DNA of 64,000 nt, from NCBI RefSeq assembly GCF_047302425.1, contig NZ_CP154855.1, positions 1-64,000 on the forward strand, in the 5' to 3' direction. Source of the DNA: Oceanitalea sp047302425 (lineage in GTDB: Bacteria; Actinomycetota; Actinomycetes; Actinomycetales; Actinomycetaceae). Positions 51,068 through 60,090 of this stretch are shown piece by piece. Below the pieces are notes generated by a model that was not told the origin of the DNA, searched no databases, and worked only from the letters and a program-made list of their open reading frames with translations. The position numbers were made by a program, and so were the translations under genes. Within the stretch, counting starts at the first letter, position 1, and each line of letters begins with the position of its first letter.

Positions 51068-52618
51068 TCAGGCGTGGGAGACGAGCCCGGGAGCGAGCAC
51101 ATCGAGCTCGGCCGCGAGCTCGGCCTCCTCCTCCGGAGTGACCCCCGCGAGGGCCGCCTCCAGTGCCGGGAGCGCGCGGGAGTCGTCGTAGGCGTAGAGC
51201 GCGAGGGCTGCTGCGCGCGCCCGCTGGGTCGCCGGCGCGTCCGCGTTCGTCGCGGCGACGACGAGCGGGCAGTACTCCTCCAGGCCGGCGCCGCGCAGGC
51301 GGGCGGACCACGTCGCCGCCTCCTCCAGGCCGGCGAGGTCGTGCGGAAAGGTCAGCCTGCTGCCACACAGCAGAGTGGCCAGGTCGGCGGGCCGCACCTG
51401 GGCCATCACGTCGAGGACGGCGCGCCCGTCCCGGCCGGGCTCCTGCGTGCACACGACGGCGAGCACCCGCCACAGGTCGTCCGGCAGGGCGCCGACGACG
51501 GTACGCACACCCTCGTCCCCGAGCCACGTGAGGAGCTCCTGCGGGCCGCCGGGCAGCACCCCCGCCCGAACGGCACGTTCCGCCGCGCTTCGGGCCTCCG
51601 CGGTGCGGCCCAGCTTCCACAGCGCCCACACCTCGTACTGGGCGTAGTCGGCCCGTCGCACCCGGCGGCCGAGCGCGTCGACCATCGTGGCCGGGATGCA
51701 CTCGAGGGCGTCGAGGGTGCGCTCGGGTGACCCCTCGGTCGCAGCGACCTGCACGAGGACGACGTCGGCCCACACCCGGTTGCCCGTCACGGCCGCGAGC
51801 CGGTCGACCCAGGTCCGGGCGAGCTCGGGCCGGCCGCTCTTGCGTGCCGCCGTCAGGGCCATCGACCCAGCGAGGAGCTCCATGGCGATGTCGGCGAGCG
51901 CCCCGCCGTCGTAGATCTCCTCGGCGAGCTCGAGCGCCTCGTCGGCCCGGCCGACGGCACTCAGCGAGCGCGCCAGGTTGGCCTGCTTGACCGCGTACTC
52001 GGCCGGACTCTCGTCACGGCTCGCTCGCGCAGCAGCGACCTCCTGCTCGGCGAGCTCGAGGTTGCGATGGGCACGCTCGGCCATCGCCTCTGGCCCCTCC
52101 GAGTAGCCGGCGTGCCGGATGGACGCGCCGGGAAGGGGGCGGATCACCATCGGACGGCCCGGACGGTTGACCACCTGCTCGTGGAGAGCACCGGCGTACG
52201 CCCCGTCGGCGCGGCGGAACACCCGGATCGAGGCGACCGGCGTGTCGGCGGCGCCGGGCGCGACGACCCTCGCCGCGACCGTCACGGTGAGGAAGTTGGC
52301 CTGCGCCTCACGGAGGTGGCGGCGGACGGTCTGCGCGTTCGCCTCGAAGGTCTCGTCGGCGTCGACGATGAGCACCCAGTCACTCGTCGCGTGGGCGATG
52401 GCCCGGTTCCGGGCGTCACCGAAGTCGTCGTTCCAGTAGCCCTCGATGACCGCGTCGGTGAACTCGCGGGCAATCTCGACGGTCCGGTCGGTGGAGCCGG
52501 TGTCGTAGACGACGATCTCGTCCACCCACCGCACCGACTCGAGGCAGCGCGCGAGGTAGTCCTCCTCGTCCTTGACGATGAGGACGGCGGAGATGGTCGG
52601 TTCGGGCAGGCGAGCCAC
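51068..52618 (-). CDS. family 2 glycosyltransferase with helical repeat domain (probable flagellin-modifying)
   Basis: A 516-residue cytoplasmic protein. Residues 1-165 are a GT-A fold: SAVLIVKDEEDYLARCLESV, VYDTGSTDRT and LIVDADETF with the DxD-like metal site. The remainder is Ala-rich helical repeats (about 195-510) of TPR kind. Its place between fliC and fliA and its own sigma-28 promoter make flagellin glycosylation the best guess; donor sugar unknown. GTG start with GAGGAG six bases upstream. Confidence 0.82.
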   Translation of the reverse strand: MARLPEPTISAVLIVKDEEDYLARCLESVRWVDEIVVYDTGSTDRTVEIAREFTDAVIEGYWNDDFGDARNRAIAHATSDWVLIVDADETFEANAQTVRRHLREAQANFLTVTVAARVVAPGAADTPVASIRVFRRADGAYAGALHEQVVNRPGRPMVIRPLPGASIRHAGYSEGPEAMAERAHRNLELAEQEVAAARASRDESPAEYAVKQANLARSLSAVGRADEALELAEEIYDGGALADIAMELLAGSMALTAARKSGRPELARTWVDRLAAVTGNRVWADVVLVQVAATEGSPERTLDALECIPATMVDALGRRVRRADYAQYEVWALWKLGRTAEARSAAERAVRAGVLPGGPQELLTWLGDEGVRTVVGALPDDLWRVLAVVCTQEPGRDGRAVLDVMAQVRPADLATLLCGSRLTFPHDLAGLEEAATWSARLRGAGLEEYCPLVVAATNADAPATQRARAAALALYAYDDSRALPALEAALAGVTPEEEAELAAELDVLAPGLVSHA

Positions 52619-52655
52619 GCGGGTCTCCTCGGGTCGGGTGGAGGTCTCCCCCGAC

Positions 52656-52682
52656 CTATCGACCAGGCCCGCGTGGTTCTGA
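52656..52682 (-). promoter_or_regulatory. sigma-28 promoter of the glycosyltransferase gene
   Basis: Minus strand: TCAGAACC, 11 bases, GTCGATAG. It sits in the 68-base gap directly after the fliA stop. Confidence 0.75.
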
Positions 52683-52686
52683 GCCG

Positions 52687-53526
52687 TCAGACGGCTTCGC
52701 GGACCGCCGGCGCGGTGACGTCGACGACCGTCTTCAGCGTCGTCGCGCTGGCCCGCTCGGCCACGGCGGCGTAGTACGCCTGGCGGCGCTTCTCCGCGAC
52801 GCCCGGGGTGGCGGAGGCGACCGGTGCGAGTTCGGGCTCCAGCGCGGAGTTCATCGCGTCCCGCAGCATCCCCAGCGCCTGCGTGCGCAGCTGGCTGATG
52901 CGGGACTGGGTGACACCGAGCTCGGCGGCGACCTCGACGACGGGGCGCTCCTCGAAGAAGATCGCGCGCACGACGACGCGAAGGTTCTCGGGCAGCTCGT
53001 CGACGCCCGCAAGAAGGTAACGGAGGCGCTCGTCGACGACGATGCGCTCCTCGGGAGTCGGAGCCTTGTCGCTGATGGCACCCGAGACGTCCGTGGCGTC
53101 CGCGTCCAGGGAGACGACCCGGCGCTGCGCGTCGTCGCGGATGGACCGCAGCTCCTCCACGCCGACGCCCATCGCCTGGGCGAGCTCGTCGGGCCGCGGG
53201 GCGCGGCCGAGGTCGGCGGTCAGCCGCTCGGTCAGCTCCGCCAGACGGCGGGCGCGCTGCCGGATGCCGCGGGAGGCCCAGTCCATGCCGCGCAGCTCGT
53301 CGAGGATGGCGCCGCGGATGCGGGTCGAGGCGTAGCGCGCGAAGGGCACCCCGAGCTCGGCGTTGAAGCCTCGGGCGGCCTGCACCAGTGCCAGCGACCC
53401 GGCGGCAGCGAGCTCATCCCGCTGCACGTGCGTGGGCACCCGGCGAATCATCTCACTTACGTGGTAACCCACGAGCGAGAGGTGCTGCTCGATGAGTTCG
53501 TCCTGCTCGCGACGCTCCAGCGCCAT
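52687..53526 (-). CDS. fliA: flagellar sigma factor FliA (sigma-28)
   Basis: A sigma-70-family factor of the FliA/WhiG group, 279 residues. Region 2 has FARYASTRIRGAILDELRGM and DWASRGIRQRARRLAEL; region 3 is LTADLGRAPRPDELAQAMGV; region 4 is PVVEVAAELGVTQSRISQLR, the helix-turn-helix. A C-terminal extension of about 45 residues (after ALEPEL) is unlike short FliA proteins. No FlgM anti-sigma gene is recognised in the window. Confidence 0.95.
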   Translation of the reverse strand: MALERREQDELIEQHLSLVGYHVSEMIRRVPTHVQRDELAAAGSLALVQAARGFNAELGVPFARYASTRIRGAILDELRGMDWASRGIRQRARRLAELTERLTADLGRAPRPDELAQAMGVGVEELRSIRDDAQRRVVSLDADATDVSGAISDKAPTPEERIVVDERLRYLLAGVDELPENLRVVVRAIFFEERPVVEVAAELGVTQSRISQLRTQALGMLRDAMNSALEPELAPVASATPGVAEKRRQAYYAAVAERASATTLKTVVDVTAPAVREAV

Positions 53527-53702
53527 GGTCGTACCCCCAGGTGGGGACCCCGCGTCAAACGCGAGAGCACCCTCAGATGTGATCGATTGAAGTGGTTGAC
53601 CCTGCCGATCTCGGTGAGAGATTGCCCCGACAGGTGACGACCACGGCCAGCATGGCGGGCCCTCCTCCGAAAGTACAAGGCGTCCGATGTGTGATGTGGT
53701 TC

Positions 53703-53729
53703 ACATCGGCTTGCTTGAATCGTTAGTGA
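53703..53729 (-). promoter_or_regulatory. sigma-28 promoter of fliA (autoregulation)
   Basis: Minus strand: TCACTAAC, 11 bases, GCCGATGT. About 170 bases upstream of fliA; implies positive feedback. Confidence 0.7.
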
Positions 53730-53849
53730 ACTGCTTCATCGACGCAGGGGTGGGTCAGAGGTCTCGCGTGCGTGGTGCGGGCAACGCTTGCTCAAGACTC
53801 ATCCGAAGGAAGGAGGTGCGCACCGAAGGACGATCTCGACGTGCACTCC

Positions 53850-53876
53850 TCATAGTCCCGGGCGGGCTGCCGATGA
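53850..53876 (+). promoter_or_regulatory. sigma-28 promoter of flgN-flgK-flgL-fliW
   Basis: Plus strand: TCATAGTC, 11 bases, GCCGATGA. Predicted start near 53883. Confidence 0.85.
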
Positions 53877-53923
53877 ACTGAGCCGTGATGGTGAACGCAA
53901 TGGCCCCGAACGGAGAAGTGACG

Positions 53924-54403
53924 ATGCTCCGTGCCCTCTCCGACCTCCTGTGGCGGGAGCGCGACCTCCTCGAGCTGCTGCACTACCGGCTCGAGGTCGA
54001 GCACCTCCTGCTCTCCGCCGGGCGCACCGAGCTCCTGCCCGTCGCCGTCCGCGAGGTCGACGAGGTGCTGGGCCGCGTCCGCACCGCCGAGCTGGCCCGC
54101 GCGGCCGAGATCGCCCTTGTCACGGAGGCACTCGGCCTCGACGACGGGGCGAGCCTGCTCGACATCGCCACCGCCGCCCCGGCGCCGTGGGACGGAATGC
54201 TCCACGAGCACCGACGCGCCTTCCTCACCCTCACCACCGAGATCGCCACGGTCACCGAGACCAACCGCGACTTCCTCATGGCCACCCACCACGCGACCCA
54301 GGAGACCCTCATGTCCCTGCACGAGAGCGTGGACGTCTACAACGAGCGCGGTGGCACCACGCGCGGAATGGCCGCTGCCCACCTCGTCGACAAGTCCCTG
54401 TGA
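53924..54403 (+). CDS. flgN: FlgN-family export chaperone (first copy)
   Basis: A 159-residue helical protein that probably keeps FlgK and FlgL soluble for export. It begins LRALSDLLWRERDLLELLHY and has coiled helices around 80-140. The ATG at 53924 is chosen for GGAG eight bases upstream and because the paralogue at 57324 starts at the same motif. The 13-codon longer start would begin almost at the predicted mRNA end. It is 10 bases before flgK. Confidence 0.85.
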   Translation: MLRALSDLLWRERDLLELLHYRLEVEHLLLSAGRTELLPVAVREVDEVLGRVRTAELARAAEIALVTEALGLDDGASLLDIATAAPAPWDGMLHEHRRAFLTLTTEIATVTETNRDFLMATHHATQETLMSLHESVDVYNERGGTTRGMAAAHLVDKSL

Positions 54404-54413
54404 GAGGTCACTC

Positions 54414-55835
54414 ATGAGCTCCTTCTCCGCGCTCAACGGCGCCTTCACCGCCCTCACCGCCCAGCGCATGGCGCTCGAGGTGACCGGCCAGAACATCTCC
54501 AACGTCAACACGCTCGGCTACACCCGCCAGCGCGTGGGCATGGAGGCCATCGCCGGGACGCGCCTGACGATGTTCGCGACCGACAGCGCCCCCGCGTCCG
54601 GCGTCCGGGTCACCTCGATCGACCGGCTCGGTGACATCTTCCTCGAGAACCAGCTGCGCACCCAGACCGCGTCCGGCTCCCGCCTCGAGGCGGTCGCCGG
54701 CAGCTGGAAGCTCATCGAGACCACCCTCAAGGAACCCGGCGAGAACGGCCTCGCCTCGAGCCTCGACACCTTCTTCACCTCGTGGGAGGACGTCGGCAAC
54801 CGTCCCGACGACGCCGCCGCGAAGTCCGTGCTGCTCGGCAACGCGGCCTCGCTCGCGAGCTCGATCGCCAACGGCTACCGCGCCGTGGAGACGCAGTGGA
54901 ACAGCACCCGCGAGCAGACGAACGCCCTGGCCGACGACATCAACACGACCGCCATCGCCGTCGCCGACCTCAACGGCCGGATCCGCGACGCGCAGGTGGC
55001 CGGTGACAACCCGAACACGCTGATCGACCAGCGCGGCGTCCTCCTCAACGGCCTCGCCGCCCTCGTCGGTGGCGAGGTGCGGGAGCGCCCGGACGGGAGC
55101 GTCGACGTCATGCTCGGCGGGAACGCGCTCGTGCGCGGTGACCGCTCCTACGCCGTCGCCGTCCACGGCAGCCAGACCCTCGCCACCCTCGCCGCCTCCG
55201 GTGCCGAGCCGGCCGGCGGCTGGGACGCCCAGAGCGGCCCCGCACGTCTCGTGTGGGCCGACTCCGGCCACCCCGCCGGCGCCACCGGTGGCCGGATCGC
55301 CGGACTCCTCGAGGCCGCCGCCCCGGACGGGCCGATCGTCGACATGGCGACGACCTACAACGAGCTGGCCACCACGCTCGCGGCCGAGGTCAACGGGCTC
55401 CACTCCTCGGAGGCGGCGGCGGACGGGACCACCCGCGACTTCTTCGCTCTCGCAGGCGGCACGACGCCCGCCGCAGTCGGACTCAGTGTCGCCCTCACCC
55501 ACACCGACCAGATCATCACCGGCAAGGCCAACCAGGTCGACGGATCGCTCGCCGCCAAGATCTCCGAGCTGGGAGGCGCCCGCGACCACTGGGCCAGTGC
55601 CGTCACCGAGGTCGGTGTCAACAGCCGCGCGGCGACCCGTCGCGCGCAGGCGGCCGAGACCACGCGGATGTCCGCGGAGTCCCAGCTGCTCTCGCAGACC
55701 GCCGTCGACCTCGACGAGGAGAGCGTCAACCTCGTCATGTACCAGCGGGCCTACGAGGCGGCCGCACGCGTCATGACGACCATCGACGAGATGCTCGACA
55801 CCCTGATCAACCGTACCGGCGTGGTGGGAAGGTAG
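54414..55835 (+). CDS. flgK: hook-filament junction protein FlgK (HAP1)
   Basis: A 473-residue junction protein. The N-terminal rod-type motif is TGQNISNVNTLGYTRQRVGM; LNGRIRDAQVAGDNPNTLID is in the coiled part; the C-terminus has EESVNLVMYQRAYEAAARVM. ATG at 54414 with GAGAGG upstream. Confidence 0.96.
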   Translation: MSSFSALNGAFTALTAQRMALEVTGQNISNVNTLGYTRQRVGMEAIAGTRLTMFATDSAPASGVRVTSIDRLGDIFLENQLRTQTASGSRLEAVAGSWKLIETTLKEPGENGLASSLDTFFTSWEDVGNRPDDAAAKSVLLGNAASLASSIANGYRAVETQWNSTREQTNALADDINTTAIAVADLNGRIRDAQVAGDNPNTLIDQRGVLLNGLAALVGGEVRERPDGSVDVMLGGNALVRGDRSYAVAVHGSQTLATLAASGAEPAGGWDAQSGPARLVWADSGHPAGATGGRIAGLLEAAAPDGPIVDMATTYNELATTLAAEVNGLHSSEAAADGTTRDFFALAGGTTPAAVGLSVALTHTDQIITGKANQVDGSLAAKISELGGARDHWASAVTEVGVNSRAATRRAQAAETTRMSAESQLLSQTAVDLDEESVNLVMYQRAYEAAARVMTTIDEMLDTLINRTGVVGR

Positions 55836-55839
55836 TCCG

Positions 55840-56787
55840 ATGATCGGCCGCGTGACACAGCAGGGGCTCCAGCGGGCGTCCCTCAACCAGCTCCAGTCCA
55901 ACCTTTCCGAGATGGCCCGCCTCCAGGAGCGCCTGACGACCGGCAAGGTCATCACCAAGCCCTCCGACGACCCGGCCGGCACCGTCGACGCCATGCGGCT
56001 GCGCTCGGACCAGCGCGCGACGGCGCAGCAGGCCCGTAACGCCGCCGACGGCAACAGCTGGCTCACCACGATCGACAGCGCCCTCGGCGACGCCCTCACG
56101 AGCCTGCGCAACGCCCGCAACCTCACCGTCCAGGGTTCCAACACCGGCTCCCAGGGCCAGATGTCGCTGTCCGCGATCGCCTCCGAGCTGCGCGCCACGG
56201 CCGACAGCCTCTTCGAGACGGCCAACACGACCTACCTCGGCCGTTCCGTCTTCGCCGGCAGCTCGACTGGCGCGGCGTACAGCCGCACCGACGCGGGCAC
56301 GTTCACGTATGCCGAGAACGCGGGCACCCCGGTGCTGCGACAGGTGTCTGACACCGTCAAGGTACGGGTCGACTCGACCGGGTCCGACGTCTTCGGGGTC
56401 GACGTCGTCGACGCCAACGGTGACCTGGTGCTCGGCGCCGACGGGGAGCCGGTAGGAATGTCGGTCTTCAGCCTCCTACGTCACGTCGCCGACAAGGTCG
56501 AGGCGGGCGACCCGGACGTCGGGAAGTACCTCACCGAGATCGACTCCCGGATGAACGCCTTCCTCAGCGAGGTCGGCAGCGTCGGCACCCGCCACAAGCA
56601 GGTCATGCAGGCGCAGGAGGCGCTGGACACCCGCAAGATCACGCTGACGAACCAGCTGTCCTCCGTGGAGGACGCCGACCTCGCCGAGACGATCGTCGAC
56701 ATCCAGCTCCAGGAGGTCGGCTACCAGGCCGCACTCGGGGCCACCTCCCGGGTGCTGCAGCCCAGCCTGCTGGACTTCCTGCGATGA
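55840..56787 (+). CDS. flgL: hook-filament junction protein FlgL (HAP3)
   Basis: A 315-residue flagellin-like junction protein. SEMARLQERLTTGKVITKPS and DPAGTVDAMRLRSDQRATAQ at the N-terminus, ETIVDIQLQEVGYQAALGAT near the C-terminus. It starts four bases after flgK and overlaps fliW by four. Confidence 0.95.
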   Translation: MIGRVTQQGLQRASLNQLQSNLSEMARLQERLTTGKVITKPSDDPAGTVDAMRLRSDQRATAQQARNAADGNSWLTTIDSALGDALTSLRNARNLTVQGSNTGSQGQMSLSAIASELRATADSLFETANTTYLGRSVFAGSSTGAAYSRTDAGTFTYAENAGTPVLRQVSDTVKVRVDSTGSDVFGVDVVDANGDLVLGADGEPVGMSVFSLLRHVADKVEAGDPDVGKYLTEIDSRMNAFLSEVGSVGTRHKQVMQAQEALDTRKITLTNQLSSVEDADLAETIVDIQLQEVGYQAALGATSRVLQPSLLDFLR

Positions 56788-57176
56788 GCGAGCTGACCAT
56801 GACCGCTGTGACCACCGAGTCCGCGCTCCACTTCGTCACCCCGCCCCCGGGCCTGAGCCCGCTCACCGAGTTCGCGCTCAGCGCCGTCACGGACGAGCTG
56901 TACTCCCTGCGGGCGGTGGACGCCGACGGCGTGCGCCTCTTCCTCCTCGACCCGCGTCCCTTCTTCCCGGACTACGCCCCCCGCGTGTCCGAGGAGGTGC
57001 TCGCGGAGCTCGGGACGAGCGACCCGGCCGTCCTCGTCGTCGTCCGTCCCGGTGAGGGCGAGGCGCCGACCGCCAACCTCCTGGCGCCGGTGCTCGTCGA
57101 CCTCGAGACCGGGGCCGCGCTGCAGACGATCCTGGAGAACAGCGACCAGCCGCTGCGCGCACCGCTCCCCCGGTAG
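56784..57176 (+). CDS. fliW: flagellar assembly factor FliW (CsrA antagonist)
   Basis: A 130-residue protein. LYSLRAVDADGVRLFLLDPR and FFPDYAP are the FliW hallmarks, with VLVVVRPGEGEAPTANLLAP following. FliW binds CsrA and flagellin in turn, so it couples flagellin translation to export. csrA is at 27888 in the same window. Confidence 0.93.
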   Translation: MSELTMTAVTTESALHFVTPPPGLSPLTEFALSAVTDELYSLRAVDADGVRLFLLDPRPFFPDYAPRVSEEVLAELGTSDPAVLVVVRPGEGEAPTANLLAPVLVDLETGAALQTILENSDQPLRAPLPR

Positions 57177-57323
57177 CGCCCGGCGGGCGTCCGGGACGCG
57201 CTGTCCGAAGGGACGGCGTCAGTGGTGGCGGCTAGTCTCTGACACACCGGAGTCCCCGCCTCCTCCCGAGCACCGCCCACCCCCGTGGCGTGGCGCTCTC
57301 CTCGACCGCAGAAGGGCGTGACC

Positions 57324-57830
57324 ATGCGCGCGCTTTCCGACTTTCTCTGGCATGAGCGCGACCTGCTCGAGGTGCTGCTGCACCGCCTGGAGACCGAGCG
57401 CGCCCTCGTCGAGACCGGCCGGACCAGCCGTCTGCCGCTCGCGGGCCGGGAGGTCGAGGCTGCGCTCGAGCAGCTCCGCCAGGCGGACCTGGCACGCGCC
57501 GCGGAGTCGGCGGCGGCCACCCAGGTTCTCGGCCTGCCGGGTACCGCGACGCTGCGCGCGGTCGCCGAGCTGGCCCCCATGCCGTGGGGCGAGATCTTCC
57601 GCGAGCACCACACCGCGATGCGTGAGCTCGTCGACTCGATCGTCCGGCTGGGCGACGACAAGCGCCCCGCCGCGGCCGACGTGGGCGCGGCCGGCATGGA
57701 GACCTTCGCCGACGCGGACGCCGGGCTCACCGACGCGGTCATCGAGCTCGAGCTCGAACGGCTCGGCCGGCAGGCCGCGGACTCGCGCAGCGGCGTCCTG
57801 CCGCAGGAGTTGCTCGCGTTCCTCGCCTAG
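57324..57830 (+). CDS. FlgN-like protein (second copy)
   Basis: A 168-residue paralogue of the flgN product at 53924: both start with RALSDxLWxERDLLE and share a similar helical pattern (here RQADLARAAESAAATQVLGL). The C-terminus differs and is longer. A 147-base gap separates it from fliW with no sigma-28 site; TAGTCT near 57233 is a weak -10. Its client may be FlgK, FlgL or another export substrate. The stop codon shares CTAG with the convergent kinase gene. Confidence 0.78.
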   Translation: MRALSDFLWHERDLLEVLLHRLETERALVETGRTSRLPLAGREVEAALEQLRQADLARAAESAAATQVLGLPGTATLRAVAELAPMPWGEIFREHHTAMRELVDSIVRLGDDKRPAAADVGAAGMETFADADAGLTDAVIELELERLGRQAADSRSGVLPQELLAFLA

Positions 57831-59251
57831 GCTCCCTGCGCCGCGGCGACGAAGCGCTCGTACAGCACGTCGTAGACCGGCTCAGCGCCCTCGCCCACCG
57901 GCGCGGAGTCCAACGGGCGCACCTCGGCCAGCCGGGTCCGGTGAGCGGCGAGCATCGCCGCCCCCACGGCCACCGGCTCCCGCTCCGTGACCGCCCGCAG
58001 CGCGGCGGGCCCCGCTGCCGCCTTCGCCCGCAGCCAGGCCGAGCCCGGCTCGGCCGCCGAGCCGAGCACGTGGACCTCACCGGCGGCCGGGTCGGCCCCC
58101 GCGAGCGCCGCCTGGGCGGTGAGCATCCAGCGGGCCTGGAGCGCGAGACCGTCGACGACGGCGGCGGCGAGGTCGACGTCGTCGTGTTCGGGTCCGTGAC
58201 CGACGACGACGGTGCGCGCCGCGAGGCCCGGACGCGGCGACTGGCGCCCGTGCAGGTAGGGCAGGAGCAGCGGTGCACTTGTCGAGCGCCGGCGGGTGGC
58301 GGCCGCCTCGAGCTGCGGGGCGAGCACCGCGAAGCCCCCGACGCGCTCGGCCCACCACGCGAGCGTGGCGCCCGCGCTCGACGAGCCGGCGACCAGCGCC
58401 TCGCGCCGGCCCTCGACCGTCCGCACGAGGCTCATGCCGGCGGCGGCCACGGCACAGGGGTCGGGCCGGTGCCCGAGCACCCGGACGACCGACTCCGCGG
58501 TCCCGACGCTGTCCGCGACGTCCCCCGGCTCGCGGACCCCCGCCGCCCAGGCGCCGACCGGGTGGTCGTGCCCGGCGAGGACGACCGGCGTGCCCGGGCG
58601 CAGTCCCCACGCCCCCTCCCGGCCGACGTGCCCCGCGACGGTGCCGGGGGTGACGACCTCCGGGAGCTGCTCGGGGCGCAGGCCGACGGCGCCGAGCAGG
58701 TCCGCGTCGAAGGCGCGGGGCACCGGGTCCCCGGGCGCGGGGAGCCGGTAGGCCATCGTGCGGCCGGCCAGCGTGTGGTCGGTGCGCAGCCGGCCGGTGA
58801 GGGCGAGCGCGAGGAGGTCGGCGGCGCCCGCCCAGCGCGCCATCGCGGCCCAGCGGTCCGGCTCCTCCTCGCGCAGCTGCGCCCACACGGCGAGGGGCAC
58901 CTTGCCGCTGGGGCGGACCCCCGTGGCGCCGAAGAGCGCGTCGGCGCCGTGGGTCGCTGCCAGGGAGGCGGCGTGACGAGCAGCCCGCGAGGGGTCCCAG
59001 CGCACGAGGTCGCCCAACGGGATGCCGTCGTCGTCGAGCGGGACGCCCGTCTCGGCCATCGACGCGATCCCGACGGCGGACACGTCGGCCCCCACCTCGG
59101 CGACGAGCCGGGCGGCGGCCTGCTGGAGCGCGAGCCCGCCCGCCGGCGTGGGAGCGGCGGCGTGCGCGACGGCGGTGGCGCGGCCCCCGCGGACCTCGAC
59201 GACGACGGCCTTGAGGTTCGTCGTCCCGACGTCCAGCCCCAGGAAGCGCAT
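57827..59251 (-). CDS. FGGY-family carbohydrate kinase
   Basis: A 474-residue sugar kinase. FLGLDVGTTNLKAVVVEV is the phosphate-1 motif, GGLALQQAAARLVAEVGADV follows, GHDHPVGAWAAGVREPGDVA and SVGTAESVVRV form the central site, and SSSAGATLAWWAERVGG lies near the adenosine region. The sugar cannot be named. The ATG at 59251 places the ATPase motif at the N-terminus; a GTG five codons earlier is possible. No sugar transporter or isomerase is adjacent. Confidence 0.88.
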   Translation of the reverse strand: MRFLGLDVGTTNLKAVVVEVRGGRATAVAHAAAPTPAGGLALQQAAARLVAEVGADVSAVGIASMAETGVPLDDDGIPLGDLVRWDPSRAARHAASLAATHGADALFGATGVRPSGKVPLAVWAQLREEEPDRWAAMARWAGAADLLALALTGRLRTDHTLAGRTMAYRLPAPGDPVPRAFDADLLGAVGLRPEQLPEVVTPGTVAGHVGREGAWGLRPGTPVVLAGHDHPVGAWAAGVREPGDVADSVGTAESVVRVLGHRPDPCAVAAAGMSLVRTVEGRREALVAGSSSAGATLAWWAERVGGFAVLAPQLEAAATRRRSTSAPLLLPYLHGRQSPRPGLAARTVVVGHGPEHDDVDLAAAVVDGLALQARWMLTAQAALAGADPAAGEVHVLGSAAEPGSAWLRAKAAAGPAALRAVTEREPVAVGAAMLAAHRTRLAEVRPLDSAPVGEGAEPVYDVLYERFVAAAQGA

Positions 59252-59301
59252 CCGCCCAGTCTGCACCGGACCGGGCGCGGCACGGGACGTACGCTGAGGC
59301 G

Positions 59302-60075
59302 GTGATCGAGCTCAAGACCCCGTCCGAGGTCGAGGCCATGCGCCCGGCCGGCCGTTTCGTCGCCTCGGTGCTCGAGGAGCTGCGCCGCCGCGCGGACGTC
59401 GGCGTCAACCTGCTCGACCTCGACGCCCTCGCGCACGAGATGATCCGCAAGGAGGGCGCGGAGTCCTGCTACATCGACTACCACCCCTCCTTCGGCGCGC
59501 GGCCCTTCGGCTACGTCCTGTGCACCTCCGTCAACGACGCCGTGCTCCACGGGCTGCCGCACGACTACCGCCTGCGTGACGGGGACCTGCTGTCGGTCGA
59601 CTTCGCCGCGAGCGTCGACGGCTGGGTGGCCGACTCCGCGCTCAGTGTCGTGGTCGGTGAGCCACGTCCGGAGGACCTGCGGATCATCGAGGCGACGCAG
59701 GTCGCGCTCGAGGCGGGGATCGCGGCCGCCGTCGTCGACAACAAGATCGGTGACATCTCCGCGGCGATCGGCGCCGTCGCCGCCGACTACGGCTACCGCG
59801 TCAACACGCAGTTCGGCGGCCACGGCGTGGGCCGCACCATGCACGGGGAGCCGCACATCGCCAACGACGGCCGGGCCGGGCGCGGCCTGCGCCTGCGCCC
59901 CGGTCTCGTCGTCGCGATCGAGCCGTGGTTCATGGCCGGGACCGACGAGCTCCTCACCGACCCCGACGGCTGGACGCTGCGCAGCACCGACGGCTCACGT
60001 GGCGCGCACAGCGAGCACACCGTCGCCGTCACCGAGGACGGTCCGCTCGTGCTCACGGCACGTTCCACCGACTGA
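59302..60075 (+). CDS. map: methionine aminopeptidase, type I
   Basis: Removes the initiator Met from new proteins. It has 257 residues from a GTG start. The metal ligands are all present: Asp100 and Asp111 (LSVDFAASVDGWVADSALSV), His174 in GGHGVGRTMHGEP, Glu207 in VVAIEPWF and Glu238 in SEHTVAVTEDG; His83 (NDAVLHGLP) is the substrate-binding residue. It is divergent from the kinase gene across 50 bases. This is likely a second map in addition to a copy usually found near infA, which is not in this window. Confidence 0.95.
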   Translation: MIELKTPSEVEAMRPAGRFVASVLEELRRRADVGVNLLDLDALAHEMIRKEGAESCYIDYHPSFGARPFGYVLCTSVNDAVLHGLPHDYRLRDGDLLSVDFAASVDGWVADSALSVVVGEPRPEDLRIIEATQVALEAGIAAAVVDNKIGDISAAIGAVAADYGYRVNTQFGGHGVGRTMHGEPHIANDGRAGRGLRLRPGLVVAIEPWFMAGTDELLTDPDGWTLRSTDGSRGAHSEHTVAVTEDGPLVLTARSTD

Positions 60076-60090
60076 CCGCCCGCCGCCCCC

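Larger units (their letters stand above)
53527..53923. other. 397-base divergent control region between fliA and flgN
   Basis: No convincing gene. It contains two opposed sigma-28 promoters (53703-53729 minus, 53850-53876 plus). The stretch 53535-53700 is the long fliA leader; GGGGTCCCCACCTGGGG near 53540 could form a small hairpin beside the fliA ribosome binding site. I see no riboswitch that I recognise. Confidence 0.6.

Noticed and set aside
53683..53690. TCCGATGT on the plus strand between fliA and flgN
   Set aside because: The -35 position has CCT instead of TCA; the site at 53850-53876 already serves flgN.
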